Positions 13,335-22,387 are shown, counted from the stretch's first letter. The stretch is 36,943 bases of DNA from F23-B02 sp045601285 (GCA_045601285.1 JAZRZJ010000041.1:1-36943); one strand, 5' to 3'. The notes: a model not told the origin generated them from the letters alone. Program-made: numbers and translations.

Positions 13335-14021
13335 ATGAAAAAGAAAGCCCTTATTGTTGAAGACGACATCAACATTGCAGAGCTGCTTATGCTCTACCTT
13401 GAGAAAGACGGCTTCGAAACCCGCGTCGCCTACGACGGCGGCAAGGCCCTTGCAGAGTTTTCCGGCTTTGAGCCCGACCTCATTCTCCTTGACATCATGC
13501 TTCCCGTTATGGACGGTCTGCAGGTTTGCAGGGAAATCCGCAAAACCTCCGCAGTTCCCATCATCATGCTAACCGCAAAGGGCGAAACCAGCGACAAGGT
13601 CGCAGGTCTTGACATCGGTGCCGATGACTACATGACCAAGCCCTTCGAGGTCAAGGAGCTGCTTGCCCGCATTCACGCTGTAATGCGCCGTTCTGAGCCC
13701 GATGAGGCTCCCAGGGAGAAGAAGCTTGTCTACGACAAGCTTGTCATTAATCTCGATTCCTACGAGCTTATCGTTGATAACCTTAAGGTTGACACGCCGC
13801 CCAAAGAAATGGAGCTGCTGTTCCATCTTGCCGCATCACCCAACATTGTTTTCACCCGTAATCAGCTTCTTGATGAGGTATGGGGCTTTGACTACTTCGG
13901 CGATTCCCGCACAGTTGACGTCCACATCAAGCGTCTGCGCGAAAAGCTTGAGGGCATTTCTGACAAATGGTGCCTCAAGACCGTATGGGGCGTGGGCTAC
14001 AAATTTGAAGTTGTGAAATGA
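13335..14021 (+). CDS. OmpR/PhoB-family response regulator
   Basis: A 228-residue two-component regulator. The receiver domain (about 1-120) has the acidic pair Asp10/Asp11, the phosphoacceptor Asp53 in LILLDIMLP, the Thr/Ser switch in MLTAKG and Lys in MTKPF. The C-terminal winged helix (about 130-228) has the PPKEMELLFHLA, VFTRNQLLDEVWGFDYFGDSRTVDVHIKRLREKL and VWGVGYKFE motifs of the family. The ATG at 13335 follows AGGTGG by about seven bases. Upstream, the 11-base sequence TAATGTATAAT is directly repeated at 13280-13301, a possible promoter or binding site. It overlaps the histidine kinase gene by four bases and is translationally coupled to it. Confidence 0.96.
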   Translation: MKKKALIVEDDINIAELLMLYLEKDGFETRVAYDGGKALAEFSGFEPDLILLDIMLPVMDGLQVCREIRKTSAVPIIMLTAKGETSDKVAGLDIGADDYMTKPFEVKELLARIHAVMRRSEPDEAPREKKLVYDKLVINLDSYELIVDNLKVDTPPKEMELLFHLAASPNIVFTRNQLLDEVWGFDYFGDSRTVDVHIKRLREKLEGISDKWCLKTVWGVGYKFEVVK

Positions 14022-15454
14022 AGAGTATTTACTTCCGAAACTTTTTAGCCACTGCTATTCTGGTAATAAGCTGTTTTCTCATCATCGGCACCGCCTTCTT
14101 CTTCCTTGGCAGAAGCTTCCTCATTAACGACACCAGGGACAGACTTAATGACAACGCCGACGAAATCGTAAGAACGGCCTCGGCAAAGTACCGCCAGGAA
14201 TCGCTGGGAAGCTGGGACCTGCGTATGACCATAAGCTCCATTGCCAGCAGTACGCGAAACCACATATTCATCTGCGATCAGGACGGTCTTGTACTGTCCT
14301 GTTCCGATTTGGTGCTTTATTGTCCCGAGCATCAGGGAAAACAGCTTTCCTCGAACACCATGAGGGAGCTTACGGTTTCCGGTGAGCTGGACCAGCTCAG
14401 CTCACTTGACGGCTTTTATCCTGAGCAAAGACTTGTTGTTGCAAAGCCTGTGGAGCACGCCGGTGCAATCATCGGCTATGTCTTTGTTTCCTCGGAAAGC
14501 ATGGCTGTCATGGCGGTGTGGCGCACCTTCATAGGCGTTGCCCTTGCGGTTTCCGCCGCTGTCATGCTCATCGCCATGCTCATGTCACTTTTCTTCTCAA
14601 AGAAAATGGCCGAGCCCCTTGACGAGCTTTCTCTCGCCTCAAGGAAGTTTGCGCTGGGTGATTTTTCCGTGCGCGTTGAAAACTCCGACCACCGCGACGA
14701 CGAAATCGGCACACTGCTGGATTCCTTCAACAACATGGCCGACACTCTTGAAAAGTCTGACAGGCAGCGTCAGGAGTTCATCGCCAATGTATCCCACGAG
14801 CTTCGCACGCCCATGACCACCATTGCCGGCTTTGCAGACGGTATTCTTGACGGCACCATTCCCAAGGAGCAGGAAGAAAAATACCTGCGTAAAATTGCCG
14901 ACGAAACCCGCCGTCTTTCAAGGCTTGTGCGCAGTATGCTTGACGCGTCTCAGGCGGGCAGCCGCGCACTTGACAAGGCAAAGCGCACAAGATTTGACCT
15001 TTCTGAGCTTACCCTCCAGACTCTTCTCAGCTTTGAGTCCAGAGCTACGGAAAAGGGGCTTGATGTTGACCCCCAGTTCCCTGAGGATCCCATTATGGTC
15101 ATTGCCGAGCGGGACTCCATCACTCAGGTGCTTTATAACCTAACGGACAATGCCGTGAAGTTTGCCGAAAAGGGCAGCACGATTAAAATTCGCCTTTACA
15201 AGCGCGGAGGCAAGGCCTACGTTTCAATCAAGAACAAGGGTGAAACCATTCCCCCGGGCGACCTGCCCTTCATTTTTGACCGCTTCCATAAATCCGACCG
15301 TTCACGCAGTCTTGACAAGGACGGAGTGGGACTCGGTCTTTATCTTGTAAAAACCATAATCAACGGTCACGGCGAGGACATCGGCGTGACAAGCCGCGAG
15401 GGTGTTACGGAATTTGTATTCACTCTGCCGCTGGCAAAAGAGGTAAAACAATGA
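14018..15454 (+). CDS. Membrane sensor histidine kinase
   Basis: 478 residues, beginning within the end of the response regulator gene (ATGA overlap). Transmembrane helices at about 9-31 and 166-192 frame an extracytoplasmic sensor region of about 130 residues. A HAMP domain follows (about 190-245), then HisKA with the phosphorylated His260 in FIANVSHELRTPM, and HATPase_c with DNAVKFA (N box, about 375) and DKDGVGLGLYLVK (G box). All catalytic parts are present. The next gene, an HtrA protease, also overlaps by four bases. The arrangement recalls secretion- or envelope-stress systems such as CssRS, which control HtrA proteases in Bacillus, so the likely signal is misfolded protein or envelope damage. 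The specific signal is inferred. Confidence 0.96.
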   Translation: MKSIYFRNFLATAILVISCFLIIGTAFFFLGRSFLINDTRDRLNDNADEIVRTASAKYRQESLGSWDLRMTISSIASSTRNHIFICDQDGLVLSCSDLVLYCPEHQGKQLSSNTMRELTVSGELDQLSSLDGFYPEQRLVVAKPVEHAGAIIGYVFVSSESMAVMAVWRTFIGVALAVSAAVMLIAMLMSLFFSKKMAEPLDELSLASRKFALGDFSVRVENSDHRDDEIGTLLDSFNNMADTLEKSDRQRQEFIANVSHELRTPMTTIAGFADGILDGTIPKEQEEKYLRKIADETRRLSRLVRSMLDASQAGSRALDKAKRTRFDLSELTLQTLLSFESRATEKGLDVDPQFPEDPIMVIAERDSITQVLYNLTDNAVKFAEKGSTIKIRLYKRGGKAYVSIKNKGETIPPGDLPFIFDRFHKSDRSRSLDKDGVGLGLYLVKTIINGHGEDIGVTSREGVTEFVFTLPLAKEVKQ

Positions 15455-16746
15455 ACGACGATTGGTACAAAGAAAATGGCTGGTACAAGCCCCTATATCC
15501 TCCTGAAGCTGTTTATGCGCAGGCAGACTCGGCAGCTCCGAGGGATATACGAAAAAAAGGACGTTTCTTTCTCTGGCTGTGCGTAGCCCTGCTGCTTGTC
15601 GTTGCAGTTTTGCTCATACTGACAGTCACATCGCCCGCTTCTCCCGAGCCCTCCAATCTCGATAAATTCGCGGAATTTCTTGAAAACGGAGCAATGCCCG
15701 AGGATTACCACGATTTCCTTGACAGCTACTACACAGGTGCAACGGGTACACGCGCCGCTGTTTATCTTCCCGAGGTGAAAAACCGCGGCAGCATGGAGCT
15801 TGCTTTTGCCAAAGGAACCGACGGCGAGGTGCTTTCGCTCGGAGAGCTGTATGAAAACAGCACTCCCTCCGTTGTCTATGTCAAGGCAGAACAGCAGAAC
15901 GGCAGTGCTTACAGCTGGGGTACGGGCATTATCGTATCCTCCGACGGCTACATTCTCACGAACACCCATGTTATCGCCGACTGCGTCAACGCGGAGATCG
16001 GTCTTACCGACGGCAAGACATACGATGCAAAGCTTGTGGGCGCTGACAGCGTAAGCGATATTGCCATTTTAAAAATCAATGCCGGGGGACTTACTCCCGC
16101 GGTCTTTGCCGAAAGCGGCACGGTTTCCGTCGGCGACAGCGTTGTTGCCATCGGTAACCCTCTCGGTGAGGCCTACCGCCTTACCATGACCGACGGCATC
16201 ATCTCCGCCAAGGACCGTTCCGTTAATTACAACGGCACCGTGATGAATCTGCTTCAGACCAACGCCGCAATCAACGAAGGCAACTCAGGCGGTCCTCTGT
16301 TCAATGAGCGAGGTGAAGTTATCGGCATAACCAACATGAAGATCATTTCCGCACTGACAGGCGTTGAGGGCATAGGCTTTGCAATTCCCTCAGACACAAT
16401 AAGGGAAATCGCCTCTGCGCTCATGGACGACGGCGCAGTTTACGGGCGCAGCACCATCGGCATCACCGTAGGCGCTGTTCCGGATAGTGCCGCAGAGTAT
16501 TACGGTATTCCTAAGGGACTGTATATTTCCGCTGTTGACAAAAACTCCGATGCGGCAAAGCAGGGCGTCAGGCAGGGTGACATTCTCACGGCAATTGACG
16601 GCACGGAGGTTTTCACAACCGAGGACGTTGCGACAATTAAGGAAAAGCACAAAATCGGTGATATCATGCGCTTTACCCTCTGGCGTGACGGCAAAACCCT
16701 TGAAATTGAGGTAAAGCTTATGGACGCAAACGACATTTACAACTAA
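15451..16746 (+). CDS. HtrA/DegP-type membrane-anchored serine protease with PDZ domain
   Basis: A 431-residue envelope quality-control protease. A short cytoplasmic tail (about 1-38) precedes one transmembrane helix (about 39-59). The trypsin-like domain has a complete triad: His173 in NTHVI, Asp203 in SDIAIL, and Ser279 in GNSGGPL. A PDZ domain follows at about 335-425 (GLYISAVDKNSDAAKQGVRQGDILTAIDG). Unlike some relatives it has a linker of about 70 residues, partly acidic, between the membrane and the protease. It starts four bases inside the kinase gene, making the third gene of a regulator-kinase-protease operon, and a strong terminator follows. Confidence 0.95.
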   Translation: MNDDWYKENGWYKPLYPPEAVYAQADSAAPRDIRKKGRFFLWLCVALLLVVAVLLILTVTSPASPEPSNLDKFAEFLENGAMPEDYHDFLDSYYTGATGTRAAVYLPEVKNRGSMELAFAKGTDGEVLSLGELYENSTPSVVYVKAEQQNGSAYSWGTGIIVSSDGYILTNTHVIADCVNAEIGLTDGKTYDAKLVGADSVSDIAILKINAGGLTPAVFAESGTVSVGDSVVAIGNPLGEAYRLTMTDGIISAKDRSVNYNGTVMNLLQTNAAINEGNSGGPLFNERGEVIGITNMKIISALTGVEGIGFAIPSDTIREIASALMDDGAVYGRSTIGITVGAVPDSAAEYYGIPKGLYISAVDKNSDAAKQGVRQGDILTAIDGTEVFTTEDVATIKEKHKIGDIMRFTLWRDGKTLEIEVKLMDANDIYN

Positions 16747-16754
16747 TTCGCATC

Positions 16755-16787
16755 AAAAAAGGACGTTTCTTTGAAACGTCCTTTTTT
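16755..16787. terminator. Bidirectional terminator between the htrA operon and prmA
   Basis: AAAAAAGGACGTTTC and GAAACGTCCTTTTTT form a perfect 15-base stem with loop TTT. It lies between convergent genes and has T runs in both directions. Confidence 0.92.
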
Positions 16788-16798
16788 ATTATTTTGAT

Positions 16799-17713
16799 TT
16801 ATCTGCACACGAAGCAGTGCCATTCTTCCTCGTGGAGATGTGCCTTGACCGAAAAACCTGCGGATTCAATCGCGGCTTGCACCTCTTCCTCCCTGCCGTC
16901 GATTATTCCCGAGGTAATAAAAACGGCGTCCCTGCTCATAAACGGGCGCACATGAGGTGCGAGAGGAATTATAACGTCGGAAACAATATTGGCAAGCACC
17001 ATGTCATAACCGCCGCCCAGCATTTTTCTCAGGAAGGCATCGCCGATGATATCGCCTGCATAGACCTTAAGTCTGTCCCCGCCGATGCCGTTTAGTGCCG
17101 CGTTTTCCATTACGATGTCAGGAGCCTTGGGGTCAATATCAACGCCCACGGCGCTGTCGCAGCCCAGGACAAGCGCACCGATACCGAGTATTCCGCTGCC
17201 GCAGCCCAGGTCAAGCACGGTTTTGCCCGCACCTGAGAATTTTTCAAGCGTCTCGAGACACATTCTCGTTGTGGCGTGGCTGCCCGTTCCGAACATGAGT
17301 CCCGGATCGAGAATGAGCTTCACTCTGCCCTCGACCTCTGCTTCCTCCCACTCGGGTACAACAAGAAGCTTTTCGCCGATTTCAAGGGGCTTGTAATACT
17401 GCCTCCAGTTGTTTTCCCAGTCGCTGTCCTCCACGGTGCTTGTGCTTATGGCATAAAGCCTTTCGATCTCCTTCAGCATGGCAGCACCGTCGGCGTTGTC
17501 CTCAAGATACAGCTTTATGCGGGAAGCTCCGCTGTAGCTGTCTTCAAGCTCCTTGTCAACATAGTCCCAGTACTGACGGTTATTTTCAAGAAAATCCCTG
17601 AAATCGCTTTCGTTTTCAATTACAAAGCCGCAGCAGCCAAGCTCCGTGAGCTTTTCGCAGCGTGCATCAATTTCATCTTCCGGTGTTTCGATTATTACTT
17701 CTGTATATCTCAT
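16799..17713 (-). CDS. prmA: Ribosomal protein L11 methyltransferase
   Basis: PrmA trimethylates ribosomal protein L11 using S-adenosylmethionine. At 304 residues the length is typical. The N-terminal substrate-recognition domain begins MRYTEVIIETPEDEIDA. The methyltransferase core has motif I VLDLGCGSGILGIG (about residues 165-178), the acidic GVDIDPKA that binds the ribose, and the active-site loop DMVLANIVSDVI (about 238-249), preceded by the hallmark GLMFGTGSHATTRMCLE. AAGGAAG lies about six bases before the ATG. hpf is upstream on the same strand, but a terminator separates them. Confidence 0.96.
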   Translation of the reverse strand: MRYTEVIIETPEDEIDARCEKLTELGCCGFVIENESDFRDFLENNRQYWDYVDKELEDSYSGASRIKLYLEDNADGAAMLKEIERLYAISTSTVEDSDWENNWRQYYKPLEIGEKLLVVPEWEEAEVEGRVKLILDPGLMFGTGSHATTRMCLETLEKFSGAGKTVLDLGCGSGILGIGALVLGCDSAVGVDIDPKAPDIVMENAALNGIGGDRLKVYAGDIIGDAFLRKMLGGGYDMVLANIVSDVIIPLAPHVRPFMSRDAVFITSGIIDGREEEVQAAIESAGFSVKAHLHEEEWHCFVCR

Positions 17714-17724
17714 GCTATCTTCCT

Positions 17725-17755
17725 TAAAAACAGCCCCGACTTGTGTCGGGGCTGT
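17725..17755 (-). terminator. Terminator of hpf
   Basis: ACAGCCCCGAC (17730-17740) and GTCGGGGCTGT (17745-17755) form a perfect 11-base stem. On the minus strand it is followed by TTTTT. Some read-through into prmA is possible, since no separate promoter is obvious. Confidence 0.88.
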
Positions 17756-17761
17756 GAAATT

Positions 17762-18304
17762 TTACTCTTCTTCTGTATCGCAGATAAGACCGTAGCCGCC
17801 GTTCTTGCGGGCATATACTACCGAGATTGCGCCGCCTTCCTCGTCGTTTCTGAATACGAAAAATTCGTGCTCCAGAAGGTTCATCTGCAAAATTGCTTCC
17901 TCAGGTGACATGGGCTTGATGGAAAATCGCTTGCTGCGGACGATTTCAAATTCATCGGGTGCATCTTCCGCAGGTACAAAGGAGGGTTTGACCTCACGCT
18001 CCAGGGCTCCTTCCCTCAGCCGCTTCTCAAGACGGGTTTTATTCTTGCGAATCTGGCGCTCAATTGCGGCAACACCCGAGTCAATGGAAGCATACATGTC
18101 GTTTGTAAGTTCGTTTGCACGGTAGAACATACCGTTGTTTTTGATGGTGATCTCCGCTCTGTGTCTGCCGCGCTCAACGCTGAAGGTTACGAAAGCCTCA
18201 GCTTCGTTGCGGAAGAGGCGGTCAAGCTTTGAAATCTTACGCTCGGCATAAGCTCTAAGCTCCTCGGAGGAATCCATCTTCTTTTCTGCAAATGTGAACT
18301 TCAT
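17762..18304 (-). CDS. hpf: Long-form ribosome hibernation promoting factor
   Basis: HPF-long binds the 30S subunit at the mRNA and tRNA path and joins two ribosomes into 100S dimers in stationary phase. The N-terminal S30AE domain (about 1-100) begins MKFTFAEKKMDSSEELRAYAERKISKLDRLF and has the basic face of the family. A linker (about 100-122) leads to the C-terminal dimerisation domain (about 123-180) with KRFSIKPMSPEEAILQMNLLEHEFFVFRN, which marks the long form. AGGAG lies nine bases before the ATG. A TATAAT at 18353-18358 (minus strand) is a probable -10 element, but its -35 is poor, so an alternative sigma factor or activator may be involved. Confidence 0.96.
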   Translation of the reverse strand: MKFTFAEKKMDSSEELRAYAERKISKLDRLFRNEAEAFVTFSVERGRHRAEITIKNNGMFYRANELTNDMYASIDSGVAAIERQIRKNKTRLEKRLREGALEREVKPSFVPAEDAPDEFEIVRSKRFSIKPMSPEEAILQMNLLEHEFFVFRNDEEGGAISVVYARKNGGYGLICDTEEE

Positions 18305-18441
18305 TTGTGTCAGCTCCTTTCTGCGTTTACAGGTTTATCCTGATTTGGTTATATTATACCATACATTTTCACGGAATTAAAGAGCATTTTGTATAAAATG
18401 CAGCAAAATTCCGCAGAACGTCAGTCGGTTTTGTTCACAAC

Positions 18442-20349
18442 TCACATAGCGTTTACGGTACAGTTGGGCAGAGCCTGCTCCAGTGCGCTTAACTCTTCGG
18501 GAGTAATTACATTGCCCGAAATATCAAGCTCGGTGAGTGTCTGCAAGCCGTAGAGTGCTGTGAAATCCGTTATGCTGTTATCGCTCAGGTCAAGGAACCT
18601 GACGTTTGTAAGTGCCGACAGCGCGGAAATATCCGTTATTTCCAGTCCGGAAAGCATTACGGTTTCTGCGTCAATGCTGATTTTTGTGCCGCCGATTTCA
18701 ATCTGTCCGACGGGCACGGACCAGGTGATCCTGCAGTTCGGAAGCTTCTTCTGAAGCTCGGCAACGCCTGTCTCGGTTATGCCGCCGTTTTCATCAAGAG
18801 CAGCGGATTTGAGGCTCTTCAGATTGTAAAGCTTTGCAAGGGAGCTGTCATCTATTCCTGTGTTCTGAAGTCCGAGATACTTGAGCGCAGTGAGCTTTGT
18901 CAGAGCAGAAACGCTCTTAAGAGGATTGGACTTGAGATACAGCTCCGTAAGCTGTGTCAGGTCGCTGAGCGCGGCAATACTGCTTACGCTGTTGCCCTCA
19001 ATGTTAAGCTTATCAAGCTTTGTAAGGCCCATAAGCGGACCGATATTGCTGATTTTATTGTTGCTGAGATCAAGCACCTTCAGGTTGGGCATATCCATAA
19101 GCGGAGTCAGGTCGTGAATATAGTTGCCCGAAATATTGAGGCTTGTGAGCTTTGTGCAGACGCTCAGGGCGTATATGTCCGTAAGGCCGCAATTTGAGAG
19201 GTCAAGAGTTGTGACATCGCTCTTGAAGGTTTTGCCGCCCATGCGTATTTCCACAATGTCCTCCGCCGCCTCATCGCTGAAAATGATGCAGCCCGGCAGG
19301 GCCTTCTTAAGCTCTTCAAGCTGGCTTTCGCTTATTTCCATACCGCCGATTGTCAGCGTTGTGAGCTTGTCGAGATTATACAGCGGAGTAAAGTCTCTGA
19401 TTCTGTTATTGTCAAGATGCAGGGTGCGCAGATTCTGCATATAGGCAAGCGCGGAAATGTCGCTTATCTGATTATCGCTCAGGTCAAGGGAAACAAGCTT
19501 GTTCAGCGGTTTCAGGAAGTCCAGCTTCATAATCAGATTGTTGTTGAGCCTCAGACTTGTAAGCTGTTCGAGCTTACTCAGTTCGTCAAGTCTGTTGCTG
19601 CGGATTCGTTTTCCCGACAAATCAAGCATGGTGCTGTCAACCGCGTAGGGCTCGCCGCAAATCAGCACGGTTTTGCCGTTTTCGTACTCCTCTTTTGCCT
19701 TTTTCAGCCTTTCGATGCGTTCCGAAATTGCATCGCTTCCGCTGTTTGAGCTTTCGAGAATGGCAATGGCGTTCACATAGTCGCCCTTTGCCTCATAGCA
19801 GGCGGACATGAGCAGCAGACATTCGTCCGTCTTCTCGCTCTGCATTGCAAGACGCAGGGAATCCAGCGCCTTGTCATATTCACCGTCATAGTAATAGTTC
19901 TGCGCGGTATTGAAATTTTCAGTGTACTCCTTATGCCGTGCGGCACTCCGGAGCGCAAGAGTACCTATGACAAGTCCCATGACAAGCAGAACAATAAGGG
20001 AAATGACGATTATTCTGCGCTTGCGGCTTGCCTTTTTTTCCTTTTCTCTTGCTTTTTCGGCGACAATGCGCTTTGCTTTTTCGGAGCTTTCTGGGCACTT
20101 TTCGGGCACATAGCTCTCAAAAGCCTGCCTCGGCTCCGCCTTAGGTCTGCTTTCTGCGATCGTCATGTCGCCATCATCGAAGGTATACTCCGACAGGTCA
20201 AGACCGTCGGGGTAGATTACAACATCGGAGTCATTTGAAGCGCCCGATTCCTTTTCGGCGCGGATTAGCTCCTCAAGGTCATGGGTATCAACAACAACGG
20301 TTGCGTCACCTGCGATTGCGGATTTGATTTTATCCGTGTATTTACTCAT
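18442..20349 (-). CDS. Membrane protein with TPR-like stalk and three leucine-rich repeat blocks
   Basis: 635 residues. A cytoplasmic N-terminal region (about 1-112) ends in a Lys/Arg-rich stretch. One transmembrane helix follows (about 113-134), then a TPR-like helical segment (about 143-220), placing the rest outside. The LRR part (about 238-635) has SDS22/internalin-like repeats (LTSLRLNNNLIMKLDFLKPLNKLVSLDLSDNQISDIS) grouped in three blocks. Each block ends in a similar cap, L-KKALPGCIIF (about 345), LQKKLPNCRITW and LEQALPNCTVNAM, and is followed by a TTLDLS/VMLSG restart. LRR surfaces bind proteins or glycans; the ligand is unknown. The start follows GGAGAA by six bases, within the end of the upstream membrane-protein gene three bases away, so the two are co-transcribed. 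Confidence 0.88.
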   Translation of the reverse strand: MSKYTDKIKSAIAGDATVVVDTHDLEELIRAEKESGASNDSDVVIYPDGLDLSEYTFDDGDMTIAESRPKAEPRQAFESYVPEKCPESSEKAKRIVAEKAREKEKKASRKRRIIVISLIVLLVMGLVIGTLALRSAARHKEYTENFNTAQNYYYDGEYDKALDSLRLAMQSEKTDECLLLMSACYEAKGDYVNAIAILESSNSGSDAISERIERLKKAKEEYENGKTVLICGEPYAVDSTMLDLSGKRIRSNRLDELSKLEQLTSLRLNNNLIMKLDFLKPLNKLVSLDLSDNQISDISALAYMQNLRTLHLDNNRIRDFTPLYNLDKLTTLTIGGMEISESQLEELKKALPGCIIFSDEAAEDIVEIRMGGKTFKSDVTTLDLSNCGLTDIYALSVCTKLTSLNISGNYIHDLTPLMDMPNLKVLDLSNNKISNIGPLMGLTKLDKLNIEGNSVSSIAALSDLTQLTELYLKSNPLKSVSALTKLTALKYLGLQNTGIDDSSLAKLYNLKSLKSAALDENGGITETGVAELQKKLPNCRITWSVPVGQIEIGGTKISIDAETVMLSGLEITDISALSALTNVRFLDLSDNSITDFTALYGLQTLTELDISGNVITPEELSALEQALPNCTVNAM

Positions 20350-20352
20350 TAT

Positions 20353-21021
20353 TTATTCTCCAGAGGGGGTTTTGTTTTTATCCTCAAGCAAGAGGGAATC
20401 TGCGTCTTCGGTATCATCTTCGATTATGTAGTCGTCCACGATTTCGGCATCGATGCAGGAAAGCTCAGTATCAGTGTATTTTTTCATTGCAATTACGGCA
20501 AGAAGCATTGCCGCAAAAATGCAGAGCAGACTCAGCTCAACAAGATAGCTTTTCATTCCGAAGGTGTCAATATAATGTCCGACGGCAAAGAGCTTTCTGT
20601 CAACTATTTTATACAGCATAGGCAGTCCGAAGGCTGCGGCAAGGGGCCACTTGCTCGTCACGGAGCCGAACAGCGTCGCAATATACAGACCCGTGGCCGT
20701 AAGGCCGACCGTGATGCAGAGAAGCATGGGGAAAAGGTGCATATCTGTGGCCTTTATGATGAAGAAAACAGCACCCAGAACCACGGGAATTACGGTAAGG
20801 GCAAAGTATTTTTCGCCCCTCCAAAGAATGATGGCCGAAAACATAAGGGCGCAGAGTATTGGCAGGAGCATCTGGGTATAGCCGAAATTGTGCTGTCGGA
20901 AATTATCATTCCAGAAGCCCCAGCAGCCAATAATTCGGAACAGTATTGAAAGTGCCATGAGCGCAGCAATGACTTTTGTGAGTATGCTTTTGCTGTCTAC
21001 GCCGTATCTTATCTTATTCAT
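20353..21021 (-). CDS. Multi-spanning membrane protein of unknown function (222 aa)
   Basis: I do not recognise a named family. About six hydrophobic segments are visible (around residues 16-34, 48-66, 72-90, 94-115, 120-145 and 162-182), then a soluble, very acidic C-terminal tail (about 188-222: CIDAEIVDDYIIEDDTEDADSLLLE). The start is supported by AAGGAG about six bases upstream. It lies 36 bases after the aminopeptidase gene and three bases before the LRR gene, all on the minus strand. It may therefore act with the LRR membrane protein, though only the arrangement suggests this. Confidence 0.8.
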   Translation of the reverse strand: MNKIRYGVDSKSILTKVIAALMALSILFRIIGCWGFWNDNFRQHNFGYTQMLLPILCALMFSAIILWRGEKYFALTVIPVVLGAVFFIIKATDMHLFPMLLCITVGLTATGLYIATLFGSVTSKWPLAAAFGLPMLYKIVDRKLFAVGHYIDTFGMKSYLVELSLLCIFAAMLLAVIAMKKYTDTELSCIDAEIVDDYIIEDDTEDADSLLLEDKNKTPSGE

Positions 21022-21057
21022 AGCTTTCTCCTTGCAGTCGTGTTTTTTCTCAGTATA

Positions 21058-22284
21058 TCAGAATGCCCAGTTTCCGTTTCTGAAAATCGGCACCTCGTCA
21101 CCGCCGGCTGTAATACCGGTTATGTCAAGGTCCCTGCAGCCTATCATGAAGTCCTCGTGAATCATGGAGCTGTTAATGCCCATTTCGCGAAGCTCCTCAA
21201 GGCTGTATTTTTCATAATCACGGATTGTATTTGTAAATCCGTCCCCCAATGCCAGATGGCATGCGGCATTTTCGTCAAATAATGTGTTGTAAAACATGAT
21301 GCCGCTGTTTGATATGGGGCTGTCATAGGGAACAAGCGCACATTCACCGAGCATTGAAGCGCCCTCGTCCATATTCACCATTGTCTGCAGAGCGTCCTCG
21401 TTTTTCTCCGCGTGAACCTCAACCACCCTGCCGCCTTCAAAGCGGATCGAGAAGTTTTCAATCATAACTCCCCGGTAGGACAAAGGCTTCGTTGAATAAA
21501 CAACACCCTCCGCCCTGCCCTTCATGGGACTTGTGAAAACCTCTTCACTGGGAATGTTGGGGTTATAGACAATATTGCTGCCGAGGGTTTCCTCCGCGCC
21601 TGCGAGAAAAACGGCCTCGGGAATAAGACCCACGGTGAAATCTGTTCCGTTGGAGGCTTTATAGTAAAGCTCCCGGAGCTTCAGCCCGTTGAGGTAATCG
21701 CAGCGGCGCTTCAGGTCGGCATTATGCCCGCGCCATGCCTCCACAGCGTTGCCGTCGGCTCTGGAGGTATATAAAATTGCGTCCCACAGCTTTTCGACGG
21801 CTTCGGTCTCGCTTAAATCGGGAAACACCTTTTTTGCCCAGGCCTTTCCCGGTACGGCGGCTATGCACCACTGATACTTGTTATCCATTGCGTCACGGAC
21901 GGGCTTGATCACCTTCCAGCGCATCTGAACAGCCTTTCCCCATTTTTCCTGATCCATGCCGTCAAGACCGTTGGGGTCCTCGGAAAGAATGTAAATCATT
22001 GCGGGAAGCGTTTCCTTGCGGTGATTGAGCTTTTCACGCTCCCACTTTTTTATCTCTCCCAGACGTTCCACCGTCTGATACTTAACATTAACAAGCTGAA
22101 GCGGCTGATAATTCCACTCAACTCTTACCTCTGCCGCGCCTGCCTTATAGCATTCCTCAACCAGAAGCTTAATAAATTCGGGCTGATCCAGCTCAGCCTG
22201 AATGATAACCTCCTGCCCTTCACGGACATTTGCGCCCACTCTTACTATAAGCTCGGCAAAGCTTCTGACTTTTTCCGCGTCCAT
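21058..22284 (-). CDS. M29-family metallo-aminopeptidase
   Basis: A 408-residue cytoplasmic aminopeptidase of the AmpS/PepS/aminopeptidase T group (peptidase M29), which removes N-terminal residues using two metal ions. Recognisable family features are the N-terminal FAELIVRVGANVREGQEVIIQ, the metal-ligand segments PSEEVFTSPMKGRAEG (about residues 247-262) and EGASMLGECALVPYDSPI (about 317-334), and HLALGDGF with its His at about 355. The C-terminus HEDFMIG...GDEVPIFRNGNWAF is standard. AAGGAG lies about ten bases before the ATG. It is the first gene of a probable three-gene minus-strand unit. A 14-base perfect palindrome (22327-22340) in its upstream region may be an operator. Confidence 0.93.
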   Translation of the reverse strand: MDAEKVRSFAELIVRVGANVREGQEVIIQAELDQPEFIKLLVEECYKAGAAEVRVEWNYQPLQLVNVKYQTVERLGEIKKWEREKLNHRKETLPAMIYILSEDPNGLDGMDQEKWGKAVQMRWKVIKPVRDAMDNKYQWCIAAVPGKAWAKKVFPDLSETEAVEKLWDAILYTSRADGNAVEAWRGHNADLKRRCDYLNGLKLRELYYKASNGTDFTVGLIPEAVFLAGAEETLGSNIVYNPNIPSEEVFTSPMKGRAEGVVYSTKPLSYRGVMIENFSIRFEGGRVVEVHAEKNEDALQTMVNMDEGASMLGECALVPYDSPISNSGIMFYNTLFDENAACHLALGDGFTNTIRDYEKYSLEELREMGINSSMIHEDFMIGCRDLDITGITAGGDEVPIFRNGNWAF

Positions 22285-22326
22285 ACAGACACTTCTCCTT
22301 TTACATTACTTTGATAATTGTAGCAC

Positions 22327-22340
22327 ATTTGCCGGCAAAT
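22327..22340 (-). promoter_or_regulatory. Perfect palindrome upstream of the M29 aminopeptidase (possible operator)
   Basis: ATTTGCCGGCAAAT is a perfect 14-base palindrome. On the minus strand it lies just before TACAAT, a plausible -10 element for the aminopeptidase gene, where no good -35 is visible. This position suits a regulator binding site; the regulator is not known. Confidence 0.45.
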
Positions 22341-22387
22341 TTCCACAGTTATGAAAAATTGCTCCTAACTTTTTGTATAATTTAATA

